Assembly (NCBI GenBank): GCA_036389375.1
Contig: DASVQA010000164.1
Location: 1-22,222, forward strand
Origin: QHXQ01 sp036389375
Lineage (GTDB): Bacteria; Acidobacteriota; Blastocatellia; Pyrinomonadales; Pyrinomonadaceae
Reading direction: 5' to 3'
DNA: 22,222 bases
The position numbers and the translations under genes were made by a program. The notes below the pieces were generated by a model. The model was not told the DNA's origin and ran no database searches. It saw only the letters and a list, made by a program, of their open reading frames with translations. This document shows positions 9,045-15,697 of the stretch, piece by piece. The stretch's first letter is position 1, and every line of letters starts with the position of its first letter.

Positions 9045-10225
9045 GCGACGGGCCGTTGAATTTTACGCTGCCGGCCGAGGAGCAGCGCCTGTTGGCGCGG
9101 ACGCATGAAGTGTGTCGTGAGTTCGTCGTGCCGGTGCGCGCCGAGTTGGATGAAAGCGGTGCTTTCCCCGATCAGATATTGAACAAGTTCCGCGAGCTAG
9201 GTCTGTTCGAGGCCATGTTCGCGGCCGAGTACGGCGGCTTGGGTCTGCACCCGCTGCTGCCGATGTTCATTGCCGAGACGCTCGGCGAATACTGCGCGGC
9301 GATCAGCACGATCTTCTGGGGCACGACGATGATCGCGGCGCAGCCGTTTCTAGTCGGCGGCACGACCGAGCAGAAGCAGAAATATCTACCCAAACTTGCG
9401 CGCGGCGAATGGCTCGCCGCGTTTGCCATCAGCGAGCCGCAGGCCGGCTCGGACATCACCTGTCTGGCCACGACCGCCGAACGGCGCGGCGACGCTTACG
9501 TGCTCAACGGCGAGAAGAAGTGGGTGACGAACGCGGGCGTGGCCGACGTGTACTGCATCTTTGCCGTAACCGACGCGAGCAAGGATCAAAGAGTCGGCAT
9601 CTCCTGCTTCATCGTCGAGCGCGACACGCCGGGGTTGGTCGTCGGCAAGTTGGAAAATAAACTGGGCATCAGGTGCGCGCCCGTGCGCTCGCTGACCTTG
9701 TCGAATGTGGCCGTGCCGGCGGAAAATATCGTGGGCCTGCAACCGAATCAGGGGTTTCTGCACGCGATGCAGAGCATCACGCGCAGCCGCATCGGCGTCG
9801 CCGCGTTCGGCGTGGGGCTGGCGACCGCCGCCTACCGCGAAGCCGTCAAATACACGCAGCGCCGCCGGCAGTTCAATAAACGCATCAACGAGTTTCAGGC
9901 GATCCAGCACATGCTCGCCGATATGCTGGTGAAGATCGAGACGGCGCGCGCCTTGACGCACAAGGCCGGCTGGGCCGCGCTTGTGGCCGACGACCCGGAG
10001 GCCAAACGCTACACCGCGATGGCGAAATACTATGCCTCGGAGATCGCCATGCAGGTAGCGACCGACGCCGTGCAACTACACGGCGGCTACGGTTTCACCA
10101 AAGAGTGCCCGGTCGAAAAGATGTTCCGCGACGCGAAGATACTGTCCATCTACGAGGGCACGAGCCAGATATTGAAGAGTCAGATCGCAATTTCAATCAT
10201 GCAAGAGGCCGGGCGCTTGCACTAA
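9041..10225 (+). CDS. Acyl-CoA dehydrogenase-family flavoprotein, probably acting on acyl-ACP
   Basis: The 394-residue, full-length acyl-CoA dehydrogenase fold shows EPQAGSDI and NGEKKWVTNA (FAD/substrate region, about residues 130-170), RRRQFNKRI..FQAIQHMLADM (about 272-294), HGGYGF, and the catalytic base Glu372 in IYEGTSQIL. It should use FAD to introduce an alpha,beta double bond into a thioester-bound acyl chain. The four-base overlap with the acyl carrier gene and the upstream FAAL suggest that acyl-ACP is the substrate, as in clusters that build unsaturated acyl starters. No electron-transfer flavoprotein genes are seen, so host ETF would reoxidise FAD. An alternative is oxidation of a PCP-bound amino acid, as in pyrrole formation, but the FAAL neighbour argues for a fatty chain. 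No enoyl hydratase is visible in the window. Confidence 0.9.
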   Translation: MSDGPLNFTLPAEEQRLLARTHEVCREFVVPVRAELDESGAFPDQILNKFRELGLFEAMFAAEYGGLGLHPLLPMFIAETLGEYCAAISTIFWGTTMIAAQPFLVGGTTEQKQKYLPKLARGEWLAAFAISEPQAGSDITCLATTAERRGDAYVLNGEKKWVTNAGVADVYCIFAVTDASKDQRVGISCFIVERDTPGLVVGKLENKLGIRCAPVRSLTLSNVAVPAENIVGLQPNQGFLHAMQSITRSRIGVAAFGVGLATAAYREAVKYTQRRRQFNKRINEFQAIQHMLADMLVKIETARALTHKAGWAALVADDPEAKRYTAMAKYYASEIAMQVATDAVQLHGGYGFTKECPVEKMFRDAKILSIYEGTSQILKSQIAISIMQEAGRLH

Positions 10226-10284
10226 AGCGCGTGCGCCGCGTGCGCGCCAGCTAACCTTAAACCCGTTCGTGAAGGAGACGAGTG

Positions 10285-10506
10285 ATGAGTCAGGACGAGA
10301 GAGAAGATACGACAATCTATAAAGTGGTTGTGAACCACGAGGAGCAGTATTCGATCTGGCCCGCCGACCGCGAGAACGCGCTTGGCTGGAACGACGCCGG
10401 CAAGTCGGGCACGAAGGCGGAGTGCCTCGCCTACATCAAAGAGGTCTGGACGGACATGCGCCCGCTCAGCCTGCGCAAGAAGATGGAAGAGAGCGCGCAA
10501 AACTGA
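10285..10506 (+). CDS. MbtH-like protein, adenylation-domain chaperone
   Basis: This 73-residue protein carries the MbtH family signature: NHEEQYSIWP (about 16-25), a central GW, and a C-terminal IKEVWTDMRP. MbtH-like proteins bind NRPS adenylation domains and are often needed for their solubility or activity. Its presence supports a functional synthetase at 989-5098. The ATG at 10285 is preferred to the in-frame GTG at 10282 because AAGGAG (10272-10277) sits seven bases from the ATG. It is spaced 59 bases from both the dehydrogenase and the ABC ATPase, consistent with one operon. Confidence 0.95.
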   Translation: MSQDEREDTTIYKVVVNHEEQYSIWPADRENALGWNDAGKSGTKAECLAYIKEVWTDMRPLSLRKKMEESAQN

Positions 10507-10565
10507 GGGCGGGCCTGACCGACCGACAGCCCGACGTGAGCAAGTCAGAGAGTGAAGGAGAGAAT

Positions 10566-11300
10566 ATGCAGTCAACACCATTGATCCGGCTGGAGAATGT
10601 GGCGAAGGTGTTCCTCACCGAAGAGATGGAGACGTATGCCCTGACGGGCGTCAATCTGGCGATCAACAGCGGCGAATACGTCTCCATCGCAGGCCCTTCC
10701 GGGTGTGGCAAGTCAACCTTGCTGTCCATCCTCGGCGCGCTCGACTCGCCGACCGACGGCCACTACTGGCTGGACGGCAAGCCGGTCGCCAACCTGTCGC
10801 CCATCGAGCGCGCGCGCCTGCGCAACCGCGAGGTCGGCTTCATCTTTCAGAGCTTCAATCTGATCGGTGATATGACCGTCTTTGAGAACGTCGAACTGCC
10901 GTTGACCTTTCGCGGACTGGGGAGCGTGGAGCGCCGGCAGTTGGTGACGGAGGCGCTCGAACGCGTCGGCATGGCGCATCGCGCAAAACACTTGCCGAGC
11001 CAACTCTCCGGCGGTCAGCAGCAGCGCGTCGCGGCGGCGCGGGCGCTCGCCGGCCACCCGCTCATCCTGCTCGCGGACGAGCCGACCGGCAACCTCGACT
11101 CGAAAAACGGCGAGGCCGTGATGGACTTATTGCACGAACTGCATCAGGCGGGCACGACCATCTGCATGGTCACGCACGACCCGCGTTTCGCGCGCCATGC
11201 CGAGCGCATCATCCACCTGTTTGACGGGCGCGTGGTGTCGGAAGAGAGCGTGCAGGAGAACGTGCAGGAGAGCTTGCAGGAAAGTTTGGAGGTCGCGTAA
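10566..11300 (+). CDS. MacB/LolD-type ABC transporter ATPase
   Basis: The 244-residue ATPase has Walker A GPSGCGKST (43-51, Lys49), the Q-loop in FIFQSFNLI, signature LSGGQQQR (from 147), Walker B LILLADEPTG (Asp171, Glu172) and the switch His204 in VTHDP. The LSGGQQQRVAAARAL block and NLDS after Walker B are typical of the MacB/LolD/FtsE-like family, whose ATPases drive mechanotransmission permeases. The ATG is chosen because AGGAG (10556-10560) ends five bases upstream; a longer frame from 10422 would overlap the MbtH gene. The stop shares one base with the permease start (TAATG), so the two form a pair. The C-terminal tail is an in-frame fourfold 12-base repeat (ESVQ ENVQ ESLQ ESLE). Likely substrate: the cluster product, compare PvdRT. 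Confidence 0.92.
   Translation: MQSTPLIRLENVAKVFLTEEMETYALTGVNLAINSGEYVSIAGPSGCGKSTLLSILGALDSPTDGHYWLDGKPVANLSPIERARLRNREVGFIFQSFNLIGDMTVFENVELPLTFRGLGSVERRQLVTEALERVGMAHRAKHLPSQLSGGQQQRVAAARALAGHPLILLADEPTGNLDSKNGEAVMDLLHELHQAGTTICMVTHDPRFARHAERIIHLFDGRVVSEESVQENVQESLQESLEVA
11244..11291 (+). repeat. Four 12-base tandem repeats in the ABC ATPase 3' end
   Basis: Four consecutive 12-mers (GAGAGCGTGCAG, GAGAACGTGCAG, GAGAGCTTGCAG, GAAAGTTTGGAG) encode ESVQ, ENVQ, ESLQ and ESLE just before the stop codon of the ABC ATPase. The array is in frame, so copy-number change would lengthen or shorten the tail without a frameshift. Confidence 0.85.
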
Positions 11301-13723
11301 TGCAGACTTTATTGCAGGATATACGTTATGGCATCCGGGTCTTGCTGAAAAGCCCCGGCGTGACTTTCGCGGCCGTGCTGGCGCTGGCGCTCGGCATCGG
11401 CGCGAACACGGCCATCTTCAGTCTGGTGAACGCGCTCGTGCTGCGCCCGCTGCCTTACAAACAGTCGGAGCAGTTGGTGCTCGCCGGTTACGCCACACAG
11501 GAGGTCGCGCCCGCGAACTTCCTCGACTGGCGCAGCCAGAATCAGGTGTTCGACGGGATGGCGGCAGCCAACTTTTGGAGCGCCAACCTGAGCACCAGCG
11601 ACGTGCCGGAACGGCTGCAAGGTTTCAAAGTCTCCGCCAATCTCTTTCAACTGCTCGGCATGAAGCCCGTGCTTGGGCGCGATTTTCTGCCCGAAGAGGA
11701 GCAGGACGGGAAAGACACCGTAGCCATTCTGAGCAATGAGCTATGGCAGCGGCGCTTTGGCGCAGACCCTAATATCGTCGGCAAAACCATCAGTCTTAAT
11801 GCGAAGAGTTATACGGTGGTCGGCATCATGCCGCCGCGTTTTCAGTTCTACCGCCCGGCCGAAATCTGGTCGCCCTTAGCTTTCAGCCCCGAAGAGGCGA
11901 GCAAGCGGCAGCCCTCTTACCTGATCGCGGTGGCGCGGCTCAAAAACGGGGTGACGATGCAGCAGGCGCAAGCCGACATGAGCAACGTCGTGCGCCGGCT
12001 GGAACAGCAGTATCCGCAGACGAACAGCAATTCGAGCGTTAAGCTCGTCTCGCTGCACGAACATCTGGTTGGGCCCGTCAAGCCGGCGCTGCTGCTCCTG
12101 CTGGCGGCGGTCTTCTTCGTCCTGCTGATCGCGTGCGCCAACGTGGCCAATCTGCTGTTAGCGCGCGCCGTCGTGCGCCAGAAGGAGATGGCGATCCGCG
12201 CGGCGATGGGCGCGAGCCGTTTGCGGATCATCCGGCAACTGCTGACGGAGAGCATCCTGCTCGGTCTGCTGAGCGGCGCGCTCGGCCTCCTGCTGGCCTG
12301 GTGGGGCATCAAGGTGCTGGCGGCGGGCGTGCCGCCCAGCAGCGTCAGCACGATCCTCGGTATGCGCGATGTGGGCTTAGACGTGTGGTTATTGGCCAGC
12401 ACACTGTTCGTCTCGCTCTTGACGGGCATCGTGTTCGGCTTGGCCCCGGCGCTGCAAATCTCCAAACCGGACTTGAACGAGACGCTCAAAGAGGGCGGGC
12501 GCGGCACGGCAGGCAGCGTGCGCGGGCGGCGGTTGCGCAGCCTGCTCGTTGTCGCCGAAGTATCGCTCTCGTTGATGCTACTGGTCGGCGCAGGCCTGCT
12601 GATCAAAAGTTTCGCCACGCTCCTGCACGTCAATCCCGGCTTCGACACGCGGAACACTTTGACGATGCAACTCTCGCTGCTCGATTCAAAGTACAAAGAC
12701 AATCCGCAGATCATCGGTTTCTACCGGCAGGCGCTTGAGCAGATCAAGAACCTGCCGGGCGTGCAGCACGTCGGCATGACCAGCAACCTGCCGCTCGGCG
12801 GCACGAACCGCATCTGGCCGTTTCAGGTGGAAGGGCAACCGCCGCCCGTGCCGAATGCGCCCGGCACGGCCGTCGGCTTGCGCACCATCAGCGCCGACTA
12901 CTTTCAGGCGCAGGGCGTGCCCGTCACGATGGGGCGCGTCTTCACCGAGCAGGACAACGAGACGGGGCAGCCCGTCGCCATCATCAACGTAGCGACGGCG
13001 AAGCGTTACTGGCCGAAAGGCGACGCTATCGGCAAACGGCTCAAGCCGCTCAATCCGCCGGGCACGCCGGAGTCGCCCTGGTTGCAGGTGGTCGGCGTCG
13101 TCAACGACATACGGCACAACGGGCTGCAAGCGCCGCCGACCGCGGAAGTCTATCTGCCGTATGCGCAGAGTCCGAACCGCAACATGACGTTGGTGATTCG
13201 CGCAAACTCCGACCCGGAGAGCCTCATCCCGGCCGTGCGCAATCAGATCCTCGGGCTTGATAAGGATCAGGCCATCTACAACGTCAAGACGATGGAGCAG
13301 GTCATCAACGACTCGCCGGCCGTCTCCATCGGGCGCTCGCTCATGTTCCTGCTGGCGAGCTTCGCCGGCATCGCGCTGGTGCTGGCGGCGGTCGGCATCT
13401 ACAGCGTCATGTCCTATTCGGTCAGCCAACGCCAGCACGAGATCGGCATCTTCATCGCACTGGGCGCAGAGCCGCCGCACGTGCTGAAGATGGTCGTGCG
13501 TCAGGGCATGCGACTGGCGGTGCTGGGCGTCGTCATCGGCGTGTTGTTGGCCTTCGCCTTCATGCGGCTCATCGCCAGCATCCTCTTCGGCGTGGGCGCG
13601 ACCGACCTGCTCACGTTCGTCGGCACGGCAGTGCTCTTAACCGTCGTAGCCTTTCTCGCCAGTTACGTCCCGGCGCGCAGGGCCACGCGGATCGATCCGA
13701 TCATCGCCCTGCGCCACGAATAG
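11300..13723 (+). CDS. MacB/FtsX-type ABC permease, ADOP-like duplicated form
   Basis: The 807-residue permease has two MacB_PCD-FtsX halves. The N-terminal helix (about 21-42) follows the LLQDIRYGIRVLLKSPG motif typical of acidobacterial orphan duplicated permeases. A periplasmic domain follows (about 50-250). Then come helices near 263-285, 318-338 and 363-385, a second start helix near 415-435, a second periplasmic domain (about 445-670), and three helices near 679-705, 731-755 and 771-790. It ends with the conserved PARRATRIDPIIALRHE. Unlike most ADOP genes it is directly coupled to an ATPase gene by a one-base overlap. It belongs to the tripartite-efflux and mechanotransmission class; no membrane fusion protein or TolC-like gene is visible. 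Export of the lipopeptide product is inferred from context. Confidence 0.92.
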   Translation: MQTLLQDIRYGIRVLLKSPGVTFAAVLALALGIGANTAIFSLVNALVLRPLPYKQSEQLVLAGYATQEVAPANFLDWRSQNQVFDGMAAANFWSANLSTSDVPERLQGFKVSANLFQLLGMKPVLGRDFLPEEEQDGKDTVAILSNELWQRRFGADPNIVGKTISLNAKSYTVVGIMPPRFQFYRPAEIWSPLAFSPEEASKRQPSYLIAVARLKNGVTMQQAQADMSNVVRRLEQQYPQTNSNSSVKLVSLHEHLVGPVKPALLLLLAAVFFVLLIACANVANLLLARAVVRQKEMAIRAAMGASRLRIIRQLLTESILLGLLSGALGLLLAWWGIKVLAAGVPPSSVSTILGMRDVGLDVWLLASTLFVSLLTGIVFGLAPALQISKPDLNETLKEGGRGTAGSVRGRRLRSLLVVAEVSLSLMLLVGAGLLIKSFATLLHVNPGFDTRNTLTMQLSLLDSKYKDNPQIIGFYRQALEQIKNLPGVQHVGMTSNLPLGGTNRIWPFQVEGQPPPVPNAPGTAVGLRTISADYFQAQGVPVTMGRVFTEQDNETGQPVAIINVATAKRYWPKGDAIGKRLKPLNPPGTPESPWLQVVGVVNDIRHNGLQAPPTAEVYLPYAQSPNRNMTLVIRANSDPESLIPAVRNQILGLDKDQAIYNVKTMEQVINDSPAVSIGRSLMFLLASFAGIALVLAAVGIYSVMSYSVSQRQHEIGIFIALGAEPPHVLKMVVRQGMRLAVLGVVIGVLLAFAFMRLIASILFGVGATDLLTFVGTAVLLTVVAFLASYVPARRATRIDPIIALRHE

Positions 13724-13752
13724 TCCGGCGCGTTTAACTGTGGCCCGCGCAT

Positions 13753-13811
13753 GCCGGTTGACCGGCGCTTGGCGATGTCGCCAAGCGCCGGTCGCTTGCT
13801 CAAGCGACCGG
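13753..13811. terminator. Three overlapping perfect inverted repeats after the ABC permease gene
   Basis: GCCGGT/ACCGGC (13753-13758/13761-13766), ACCGGCGCTTGGCGA/TCGCCAAGCGCCGGT (13761-13775/13778-13792) and CCGGTCGCTTG/CAAGCGACCGG (13788-13798/13801-13811) are all perfect, with two-base spacers. Neighbouring stems share bases, so the middle 15-base-pair hairpin excludes the outer two. A terminator or mRNA-stabilising role after the operon is likely, although no T-run follows. The two-base spacers force the loops to open by a base pair or two in RNA. Confidence 0.6.
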
Positions 13812-13880
13812 CCTCAAGTTCGCAGCAGCGCGGTGATAAAGATTCTTTGCGACTCTGGCGGCGTGCGCGTTATGGCACGC

Positions 13881-13923
13881 CGGCAAGCGACAGCCGACGC
13901 GGTTCTTTAGCGGCTGGTTGCCG
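13881..13923 (+). other. Two-tier hairpin in the cytochrome c leader
   Basis: CGGCAA (13881-13886) pairs with TTGCCG (13918-13923). Inside it CAGCCG (13891-13896) pairs with CGGCTG (13911-13916), separated by a 4/1-base internal loop, with a 14-base apical loop. It lies about 90 bases before the cytochrome c start. It could be part of a regulatory RNA leader; no known riboswitch class was recognised. Confidence 0.4.
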
Positions 13924-13992
13924 TTTCTAGCTTGGCTTGAACGCATGCCGCGTTTGCGCACACGGCCAAGTCTTCCCCCCTCAAACACGTTC

Positions 13993-14008
13993 CACCTAAA
14001 GGAGGTGA
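13993..14008 (+). promoter_or_regulatory. Maximal Shine-Dalgarno sequence within a small inverted repeat
   Basis: AAAGGAGGTGA (13998-14008) matches the 16S rRNA 3' end over 11 bases and fixes the cytochrome start at 14014. The segment CACCT (13993-13997) is complementary to AGGTG (14003-14007), so the site can fold into a five-base-pair hairpin that hides part of it. Confidence 0.7.
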
Positions 14009-14013
14009 AACTA

Positions 14014-14616
14014 ATGTCGAGAATCAAACTTGGAGTATTGTTGGCGTTCGCCGCCATCGTTATGTTCGCCGTCACTGCCGCGCGCGTGACGACGGCGCAG
14101 GGGCAGGGTCAGGCCAAGGGGCATAACAAAAACGTTGATGATGATGACGACATCAACAATTCCAGAATCCAGCAGGGCTTTGCGATCTCGCCCGTCCCGC
14201 TCAACTTTGCCGGGAAGAACCGCGCGCTCGTCGGACTCGGCAGCTACATCGTCAACGCGCAGTCGGGTTGCAGTGGTTGCCACACGCAGCCGCCTTATCA
14301 TCCCGGCGGCAATCCCTTCCTCGGTCAACCCGAATCGATCAACTCGGAGCACTATCTGGCGGGCGGGCAGCGGATCGGGCCGGTGTTCTCGCGTAATCTG
14401 ACGCCGGAAGGGCCAAACGGCTTGCCGGCCGGGCTGACCTACGAGCAGTTTCTCGATGTCATGCGCAACGGCACGGACTACGATCACGCACATCCGCAGT
14501 TCGGGCCCGGACTCATCGTTATGCCGTGGCCGGAATTCGGCAAGATGACCGACCGCGATCTCAAGGCCGTCTATGAGTATCTGCGCGCCATTCCGCACGC
14601 CGAGCCGGGCCACTAA
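14014..14616 (+). CDS. Secreted monohaem cytochrome c
   Basis: The 200-residue protein begins with a signal peptide (MSRIKLGVLLAFAAIVMFAV, cleavage likely after TTA near residue 29). A Gly/Gln- and Asp-rich spacer (DDDDD near 44) precedes a class I cytochrome c domain. Haem attachment is CSGCH (Cys86, Cys89, His90), and a likely Met axial ligand lies in VMPWPEFGKM, followed by the usual DLKAVYEYLR helix. The NLTPEG and MPWPEF style resembles cytochrome subunits of periplasmic dehydrogenases. The ATG at 14014 is chosen for its near-perfect ribosome binding site; an in-frame extension to 13918 would spoil the signal peptide. It should carry electrons in the periplasm. Its partner is not visible, and a link to the biosynthetic cluster is only positional. 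Confidence 0.9.
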   Translation: MSRIKLGVLLAFAAIVMFAVTAARVTTAQGQGQAKGHNKNVDDDDDINNSRIQQGFAISPVPLNFAGKNRALVGLGSYIVNAQSGCSGCHTQPPYHPGGNPFLGQPESINSEHYLAGGQRIGPVFSRNLTPEGPNGLPAGLTYEQFLDVMRNGTDYDHAHPQFGPGLIVMPWPEFGKMTDRDLKAVYEYLRAIPHAEPGH

Positions 14617-14659
14617 TCGGGCCACCGTTCGAGTTGTCTGATAAACCCTAACCGGAAGC

Positions 14660-14697
14660 GGGCGCGGCGGAAGTTCTCAAGGACTCCCGCCGCGCCC
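14660..14697 (+). terminator. Strong terminator-like hairpin after the cytochrome c gene
   Basis: GGGCGCGGCGG (14660-14670) and CCGCCGCGCCC (14687-14697) pair perfectly, and the stem can continue inside through AGTTC/GGACT with one mismatch and one wobble to a TCAA loop. It starts 43 bases after the stop codon. No T-run follows, so it may act with Rho or stabilise the mRNA end. Confidence 0.6.
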
Positions 14698-14708
14698 AAA
14701 CCATGTGC

Positions 14709-14771
14709 GGCAGATTTGCGTGCGCGCATGGCAGATTTAGCACCGCGCGTGGTAGGTTTATTCCCACGCAT
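14709..14771. repeat. Three direct repeats with exact 21-base period before the thioesterase gene
   Basis: GGCAGATTT occurs at 14709 and 14730, and GGTAGGTTT at 14751, each exactly 21 bases apart. The following bases are also similar and end in GCGCGCAT, CCGCGCGT and CCACGCAT. Twenty-one bases is two helical turns, so the boxes face the same side of DNA. The array ends about 46 bases before the thioesterase ATG. An operator for a multimeric regulator is a possible reading; no regulator gene is in the window. Confidence 0.6.
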
Positions 14772-14816
14772 GTTTGGCAACCAGCGCAAAACCGTTGCTG
14801 ACAGCCTGATTGAGTT

Positions 14817-15593
14817 ATGACTGAGCGTACCGCCTCAAACCCCTGGCTCACGTGGCCGAAACCGAATCCGCAGGCGCGGCTGCGTCTGTTCTGCTTCCCT
14901 TATGCCGGCGGCTCAAACCTCATCTACCGCAACTGGCACGAAGGCTTGCCGGCCGATGTCGAACTCTGCCCGGTGCAACTGCCGGGGCGTGGTAATCGTC
15001 TGCGTGAACCGGCCTTCACGAGCCTGCCGCCGCTCGTCGTCGCCGCCGCCGCTGCGCTCCGCCCTTATCTCGACAAGCCGTTCGCCTTCTTCGGCCACAG
15101 CATGGGGGCGAGCATCGGCTTTGAACTGGCGCGCTACCTGCGCCGCCATGCGGGGCTTGAGCCAGCCTACCTGTTCGTGTCGGGGCGCTGTGCGCCGCGC
15201 GCAGTTAATCCCGAACGGCAGACGTACAACCTGCCCGAACCGGAATTCATAGAGGAACTGCGCCGCCTACAGGGCACGCCGGCCGAGGTCTTGGCCCACC
15301 CCGAGATGATGCAGCTATTATTGCCGCTGCTGCGGGCCGATTTTGAACTGATACAGACCTACGTCTACGAGCCGGAGCCGCCGCTCGCCTGTCCACTCGC
15401 CGTCTTCGGCGGCCTACAGGACGACGATACGAGCCGCGCCTGTCTCGAGCCTTGGCGCGAACAGACCAGCGCCACCTTCTCGCTGCAAATTTTCCCCGGC
15501 GACCATTTCTTCCTCAACACCGCCCGCCCGCTGCTCCTGCAATCCATCACCCGCAAACTCTACCAGCACCAACTCGCCTCCATACCCACCTGA
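14817..15593 (+). CDS. Type II (editing) thioesterase, GrsT/SrfAD family
   Basis: The 258-residue alpha/beta hydrolase begins with the family pattern LFCFPYAGGSNLIYRNW and VQLPGRGNR. The nucleophile is Ser95 in FGHSMGA, the acid is in GLQDDD (202-204), and the base is His230 in GDHFFL. Stand-alone thioesterases of this kind remove wrong or stalled acyl groups from carrier domains of NRPS/PKS systems, which fits the synthetase and carrier protein upstream, although the cytochrome gene lies between them. The ATG lacks a strong Shine-Dalgarno sequence. It lies downstream of a 21-base-period repeat array, so it may have its own promoter. Confidence 0.93.
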   Translation: MTERTASNPWLTWPKPNPQARLRLFCFPYAGGSNLIYRNWHEGLPADVELCPVQLPGRGNRLREPAFTSLPPLVVAAAAALRPYLDKPFAFFGHSMGASIGFELARYLRRHAGLEPAYLFVSGRCAPRAVNPERQTYNLPEPEFIEELRRLQGTPAEVLAHPEMMQLLLPLLRADFELIQTYVYEPEPPLACPLAVFGGLQDDDTSRACLEPWREQTSATFSLQIFPGDHFFLNTARPLLLQSITRKLYQHQLASIPT

Positions 15594-15637
15594 AAAAAAA
15601 AGGGCGCGCGCAGAGCGCAAAGCCCCACACGCGCGCG
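15593..15637 (-). terminator. Intrinsic terminator of the minus-strand kinase gene
   Basis: Read on the minus strand, GCGCGCG-type arms (plus-strand 15631-15637 and 15605-15611) form a stem, followed by CCC and nine T (plus-strand A9 at 15593-15601). This is a classic GC stem plus T-run. The T-run abuts the stop codon of the convergent thioesterase gene. Confidence 0.7.
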
Positions 15638-15697
15638 GCAGCCGGCACGTCATCGGTCAATTGCGTTTGCTTTAAGCCGGGCGGTAGCCGCGCCTCT

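Larger units (their letters stand above)
13724..14013. other. Intergenic region with interlocking hairpins upstream of the cytochrome gene
   Basis: No convincing gene lies in these 290 bases. They hold several inverted repeats in series (listed separately), including a chain of three overlapping hairpins at 13753-13811, a 7-base stem at 13860-13866/13875-13881, and a two-tier hairpin at 13881-13923. They end in a strong ribosome binding site that is itself half of a small inverted repeat. The first part could terminate the biosynthetic operon; the rest looks like a structured 5' leader. No clear promoter was found. Confidence 0.6.

Noticed and set aside
13820..13925. Cyclic-di-GMP/cGAMP (GEMM) riboswitch upstream of the cytochrome c gene
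   Set aside because: A GGTTGCCG-like 3' segment resembles GEMM and such switches precede cytochromes elsewhere, but the GCAAAGCC and GGCAAACC core elements are absent.
13918..14013. Longer N-terminus for the cytochrome c
   Set aside because: It would put 32 residues before a good signal peptide and ignore the near-perfect ribosome binding site at 13998-14008.
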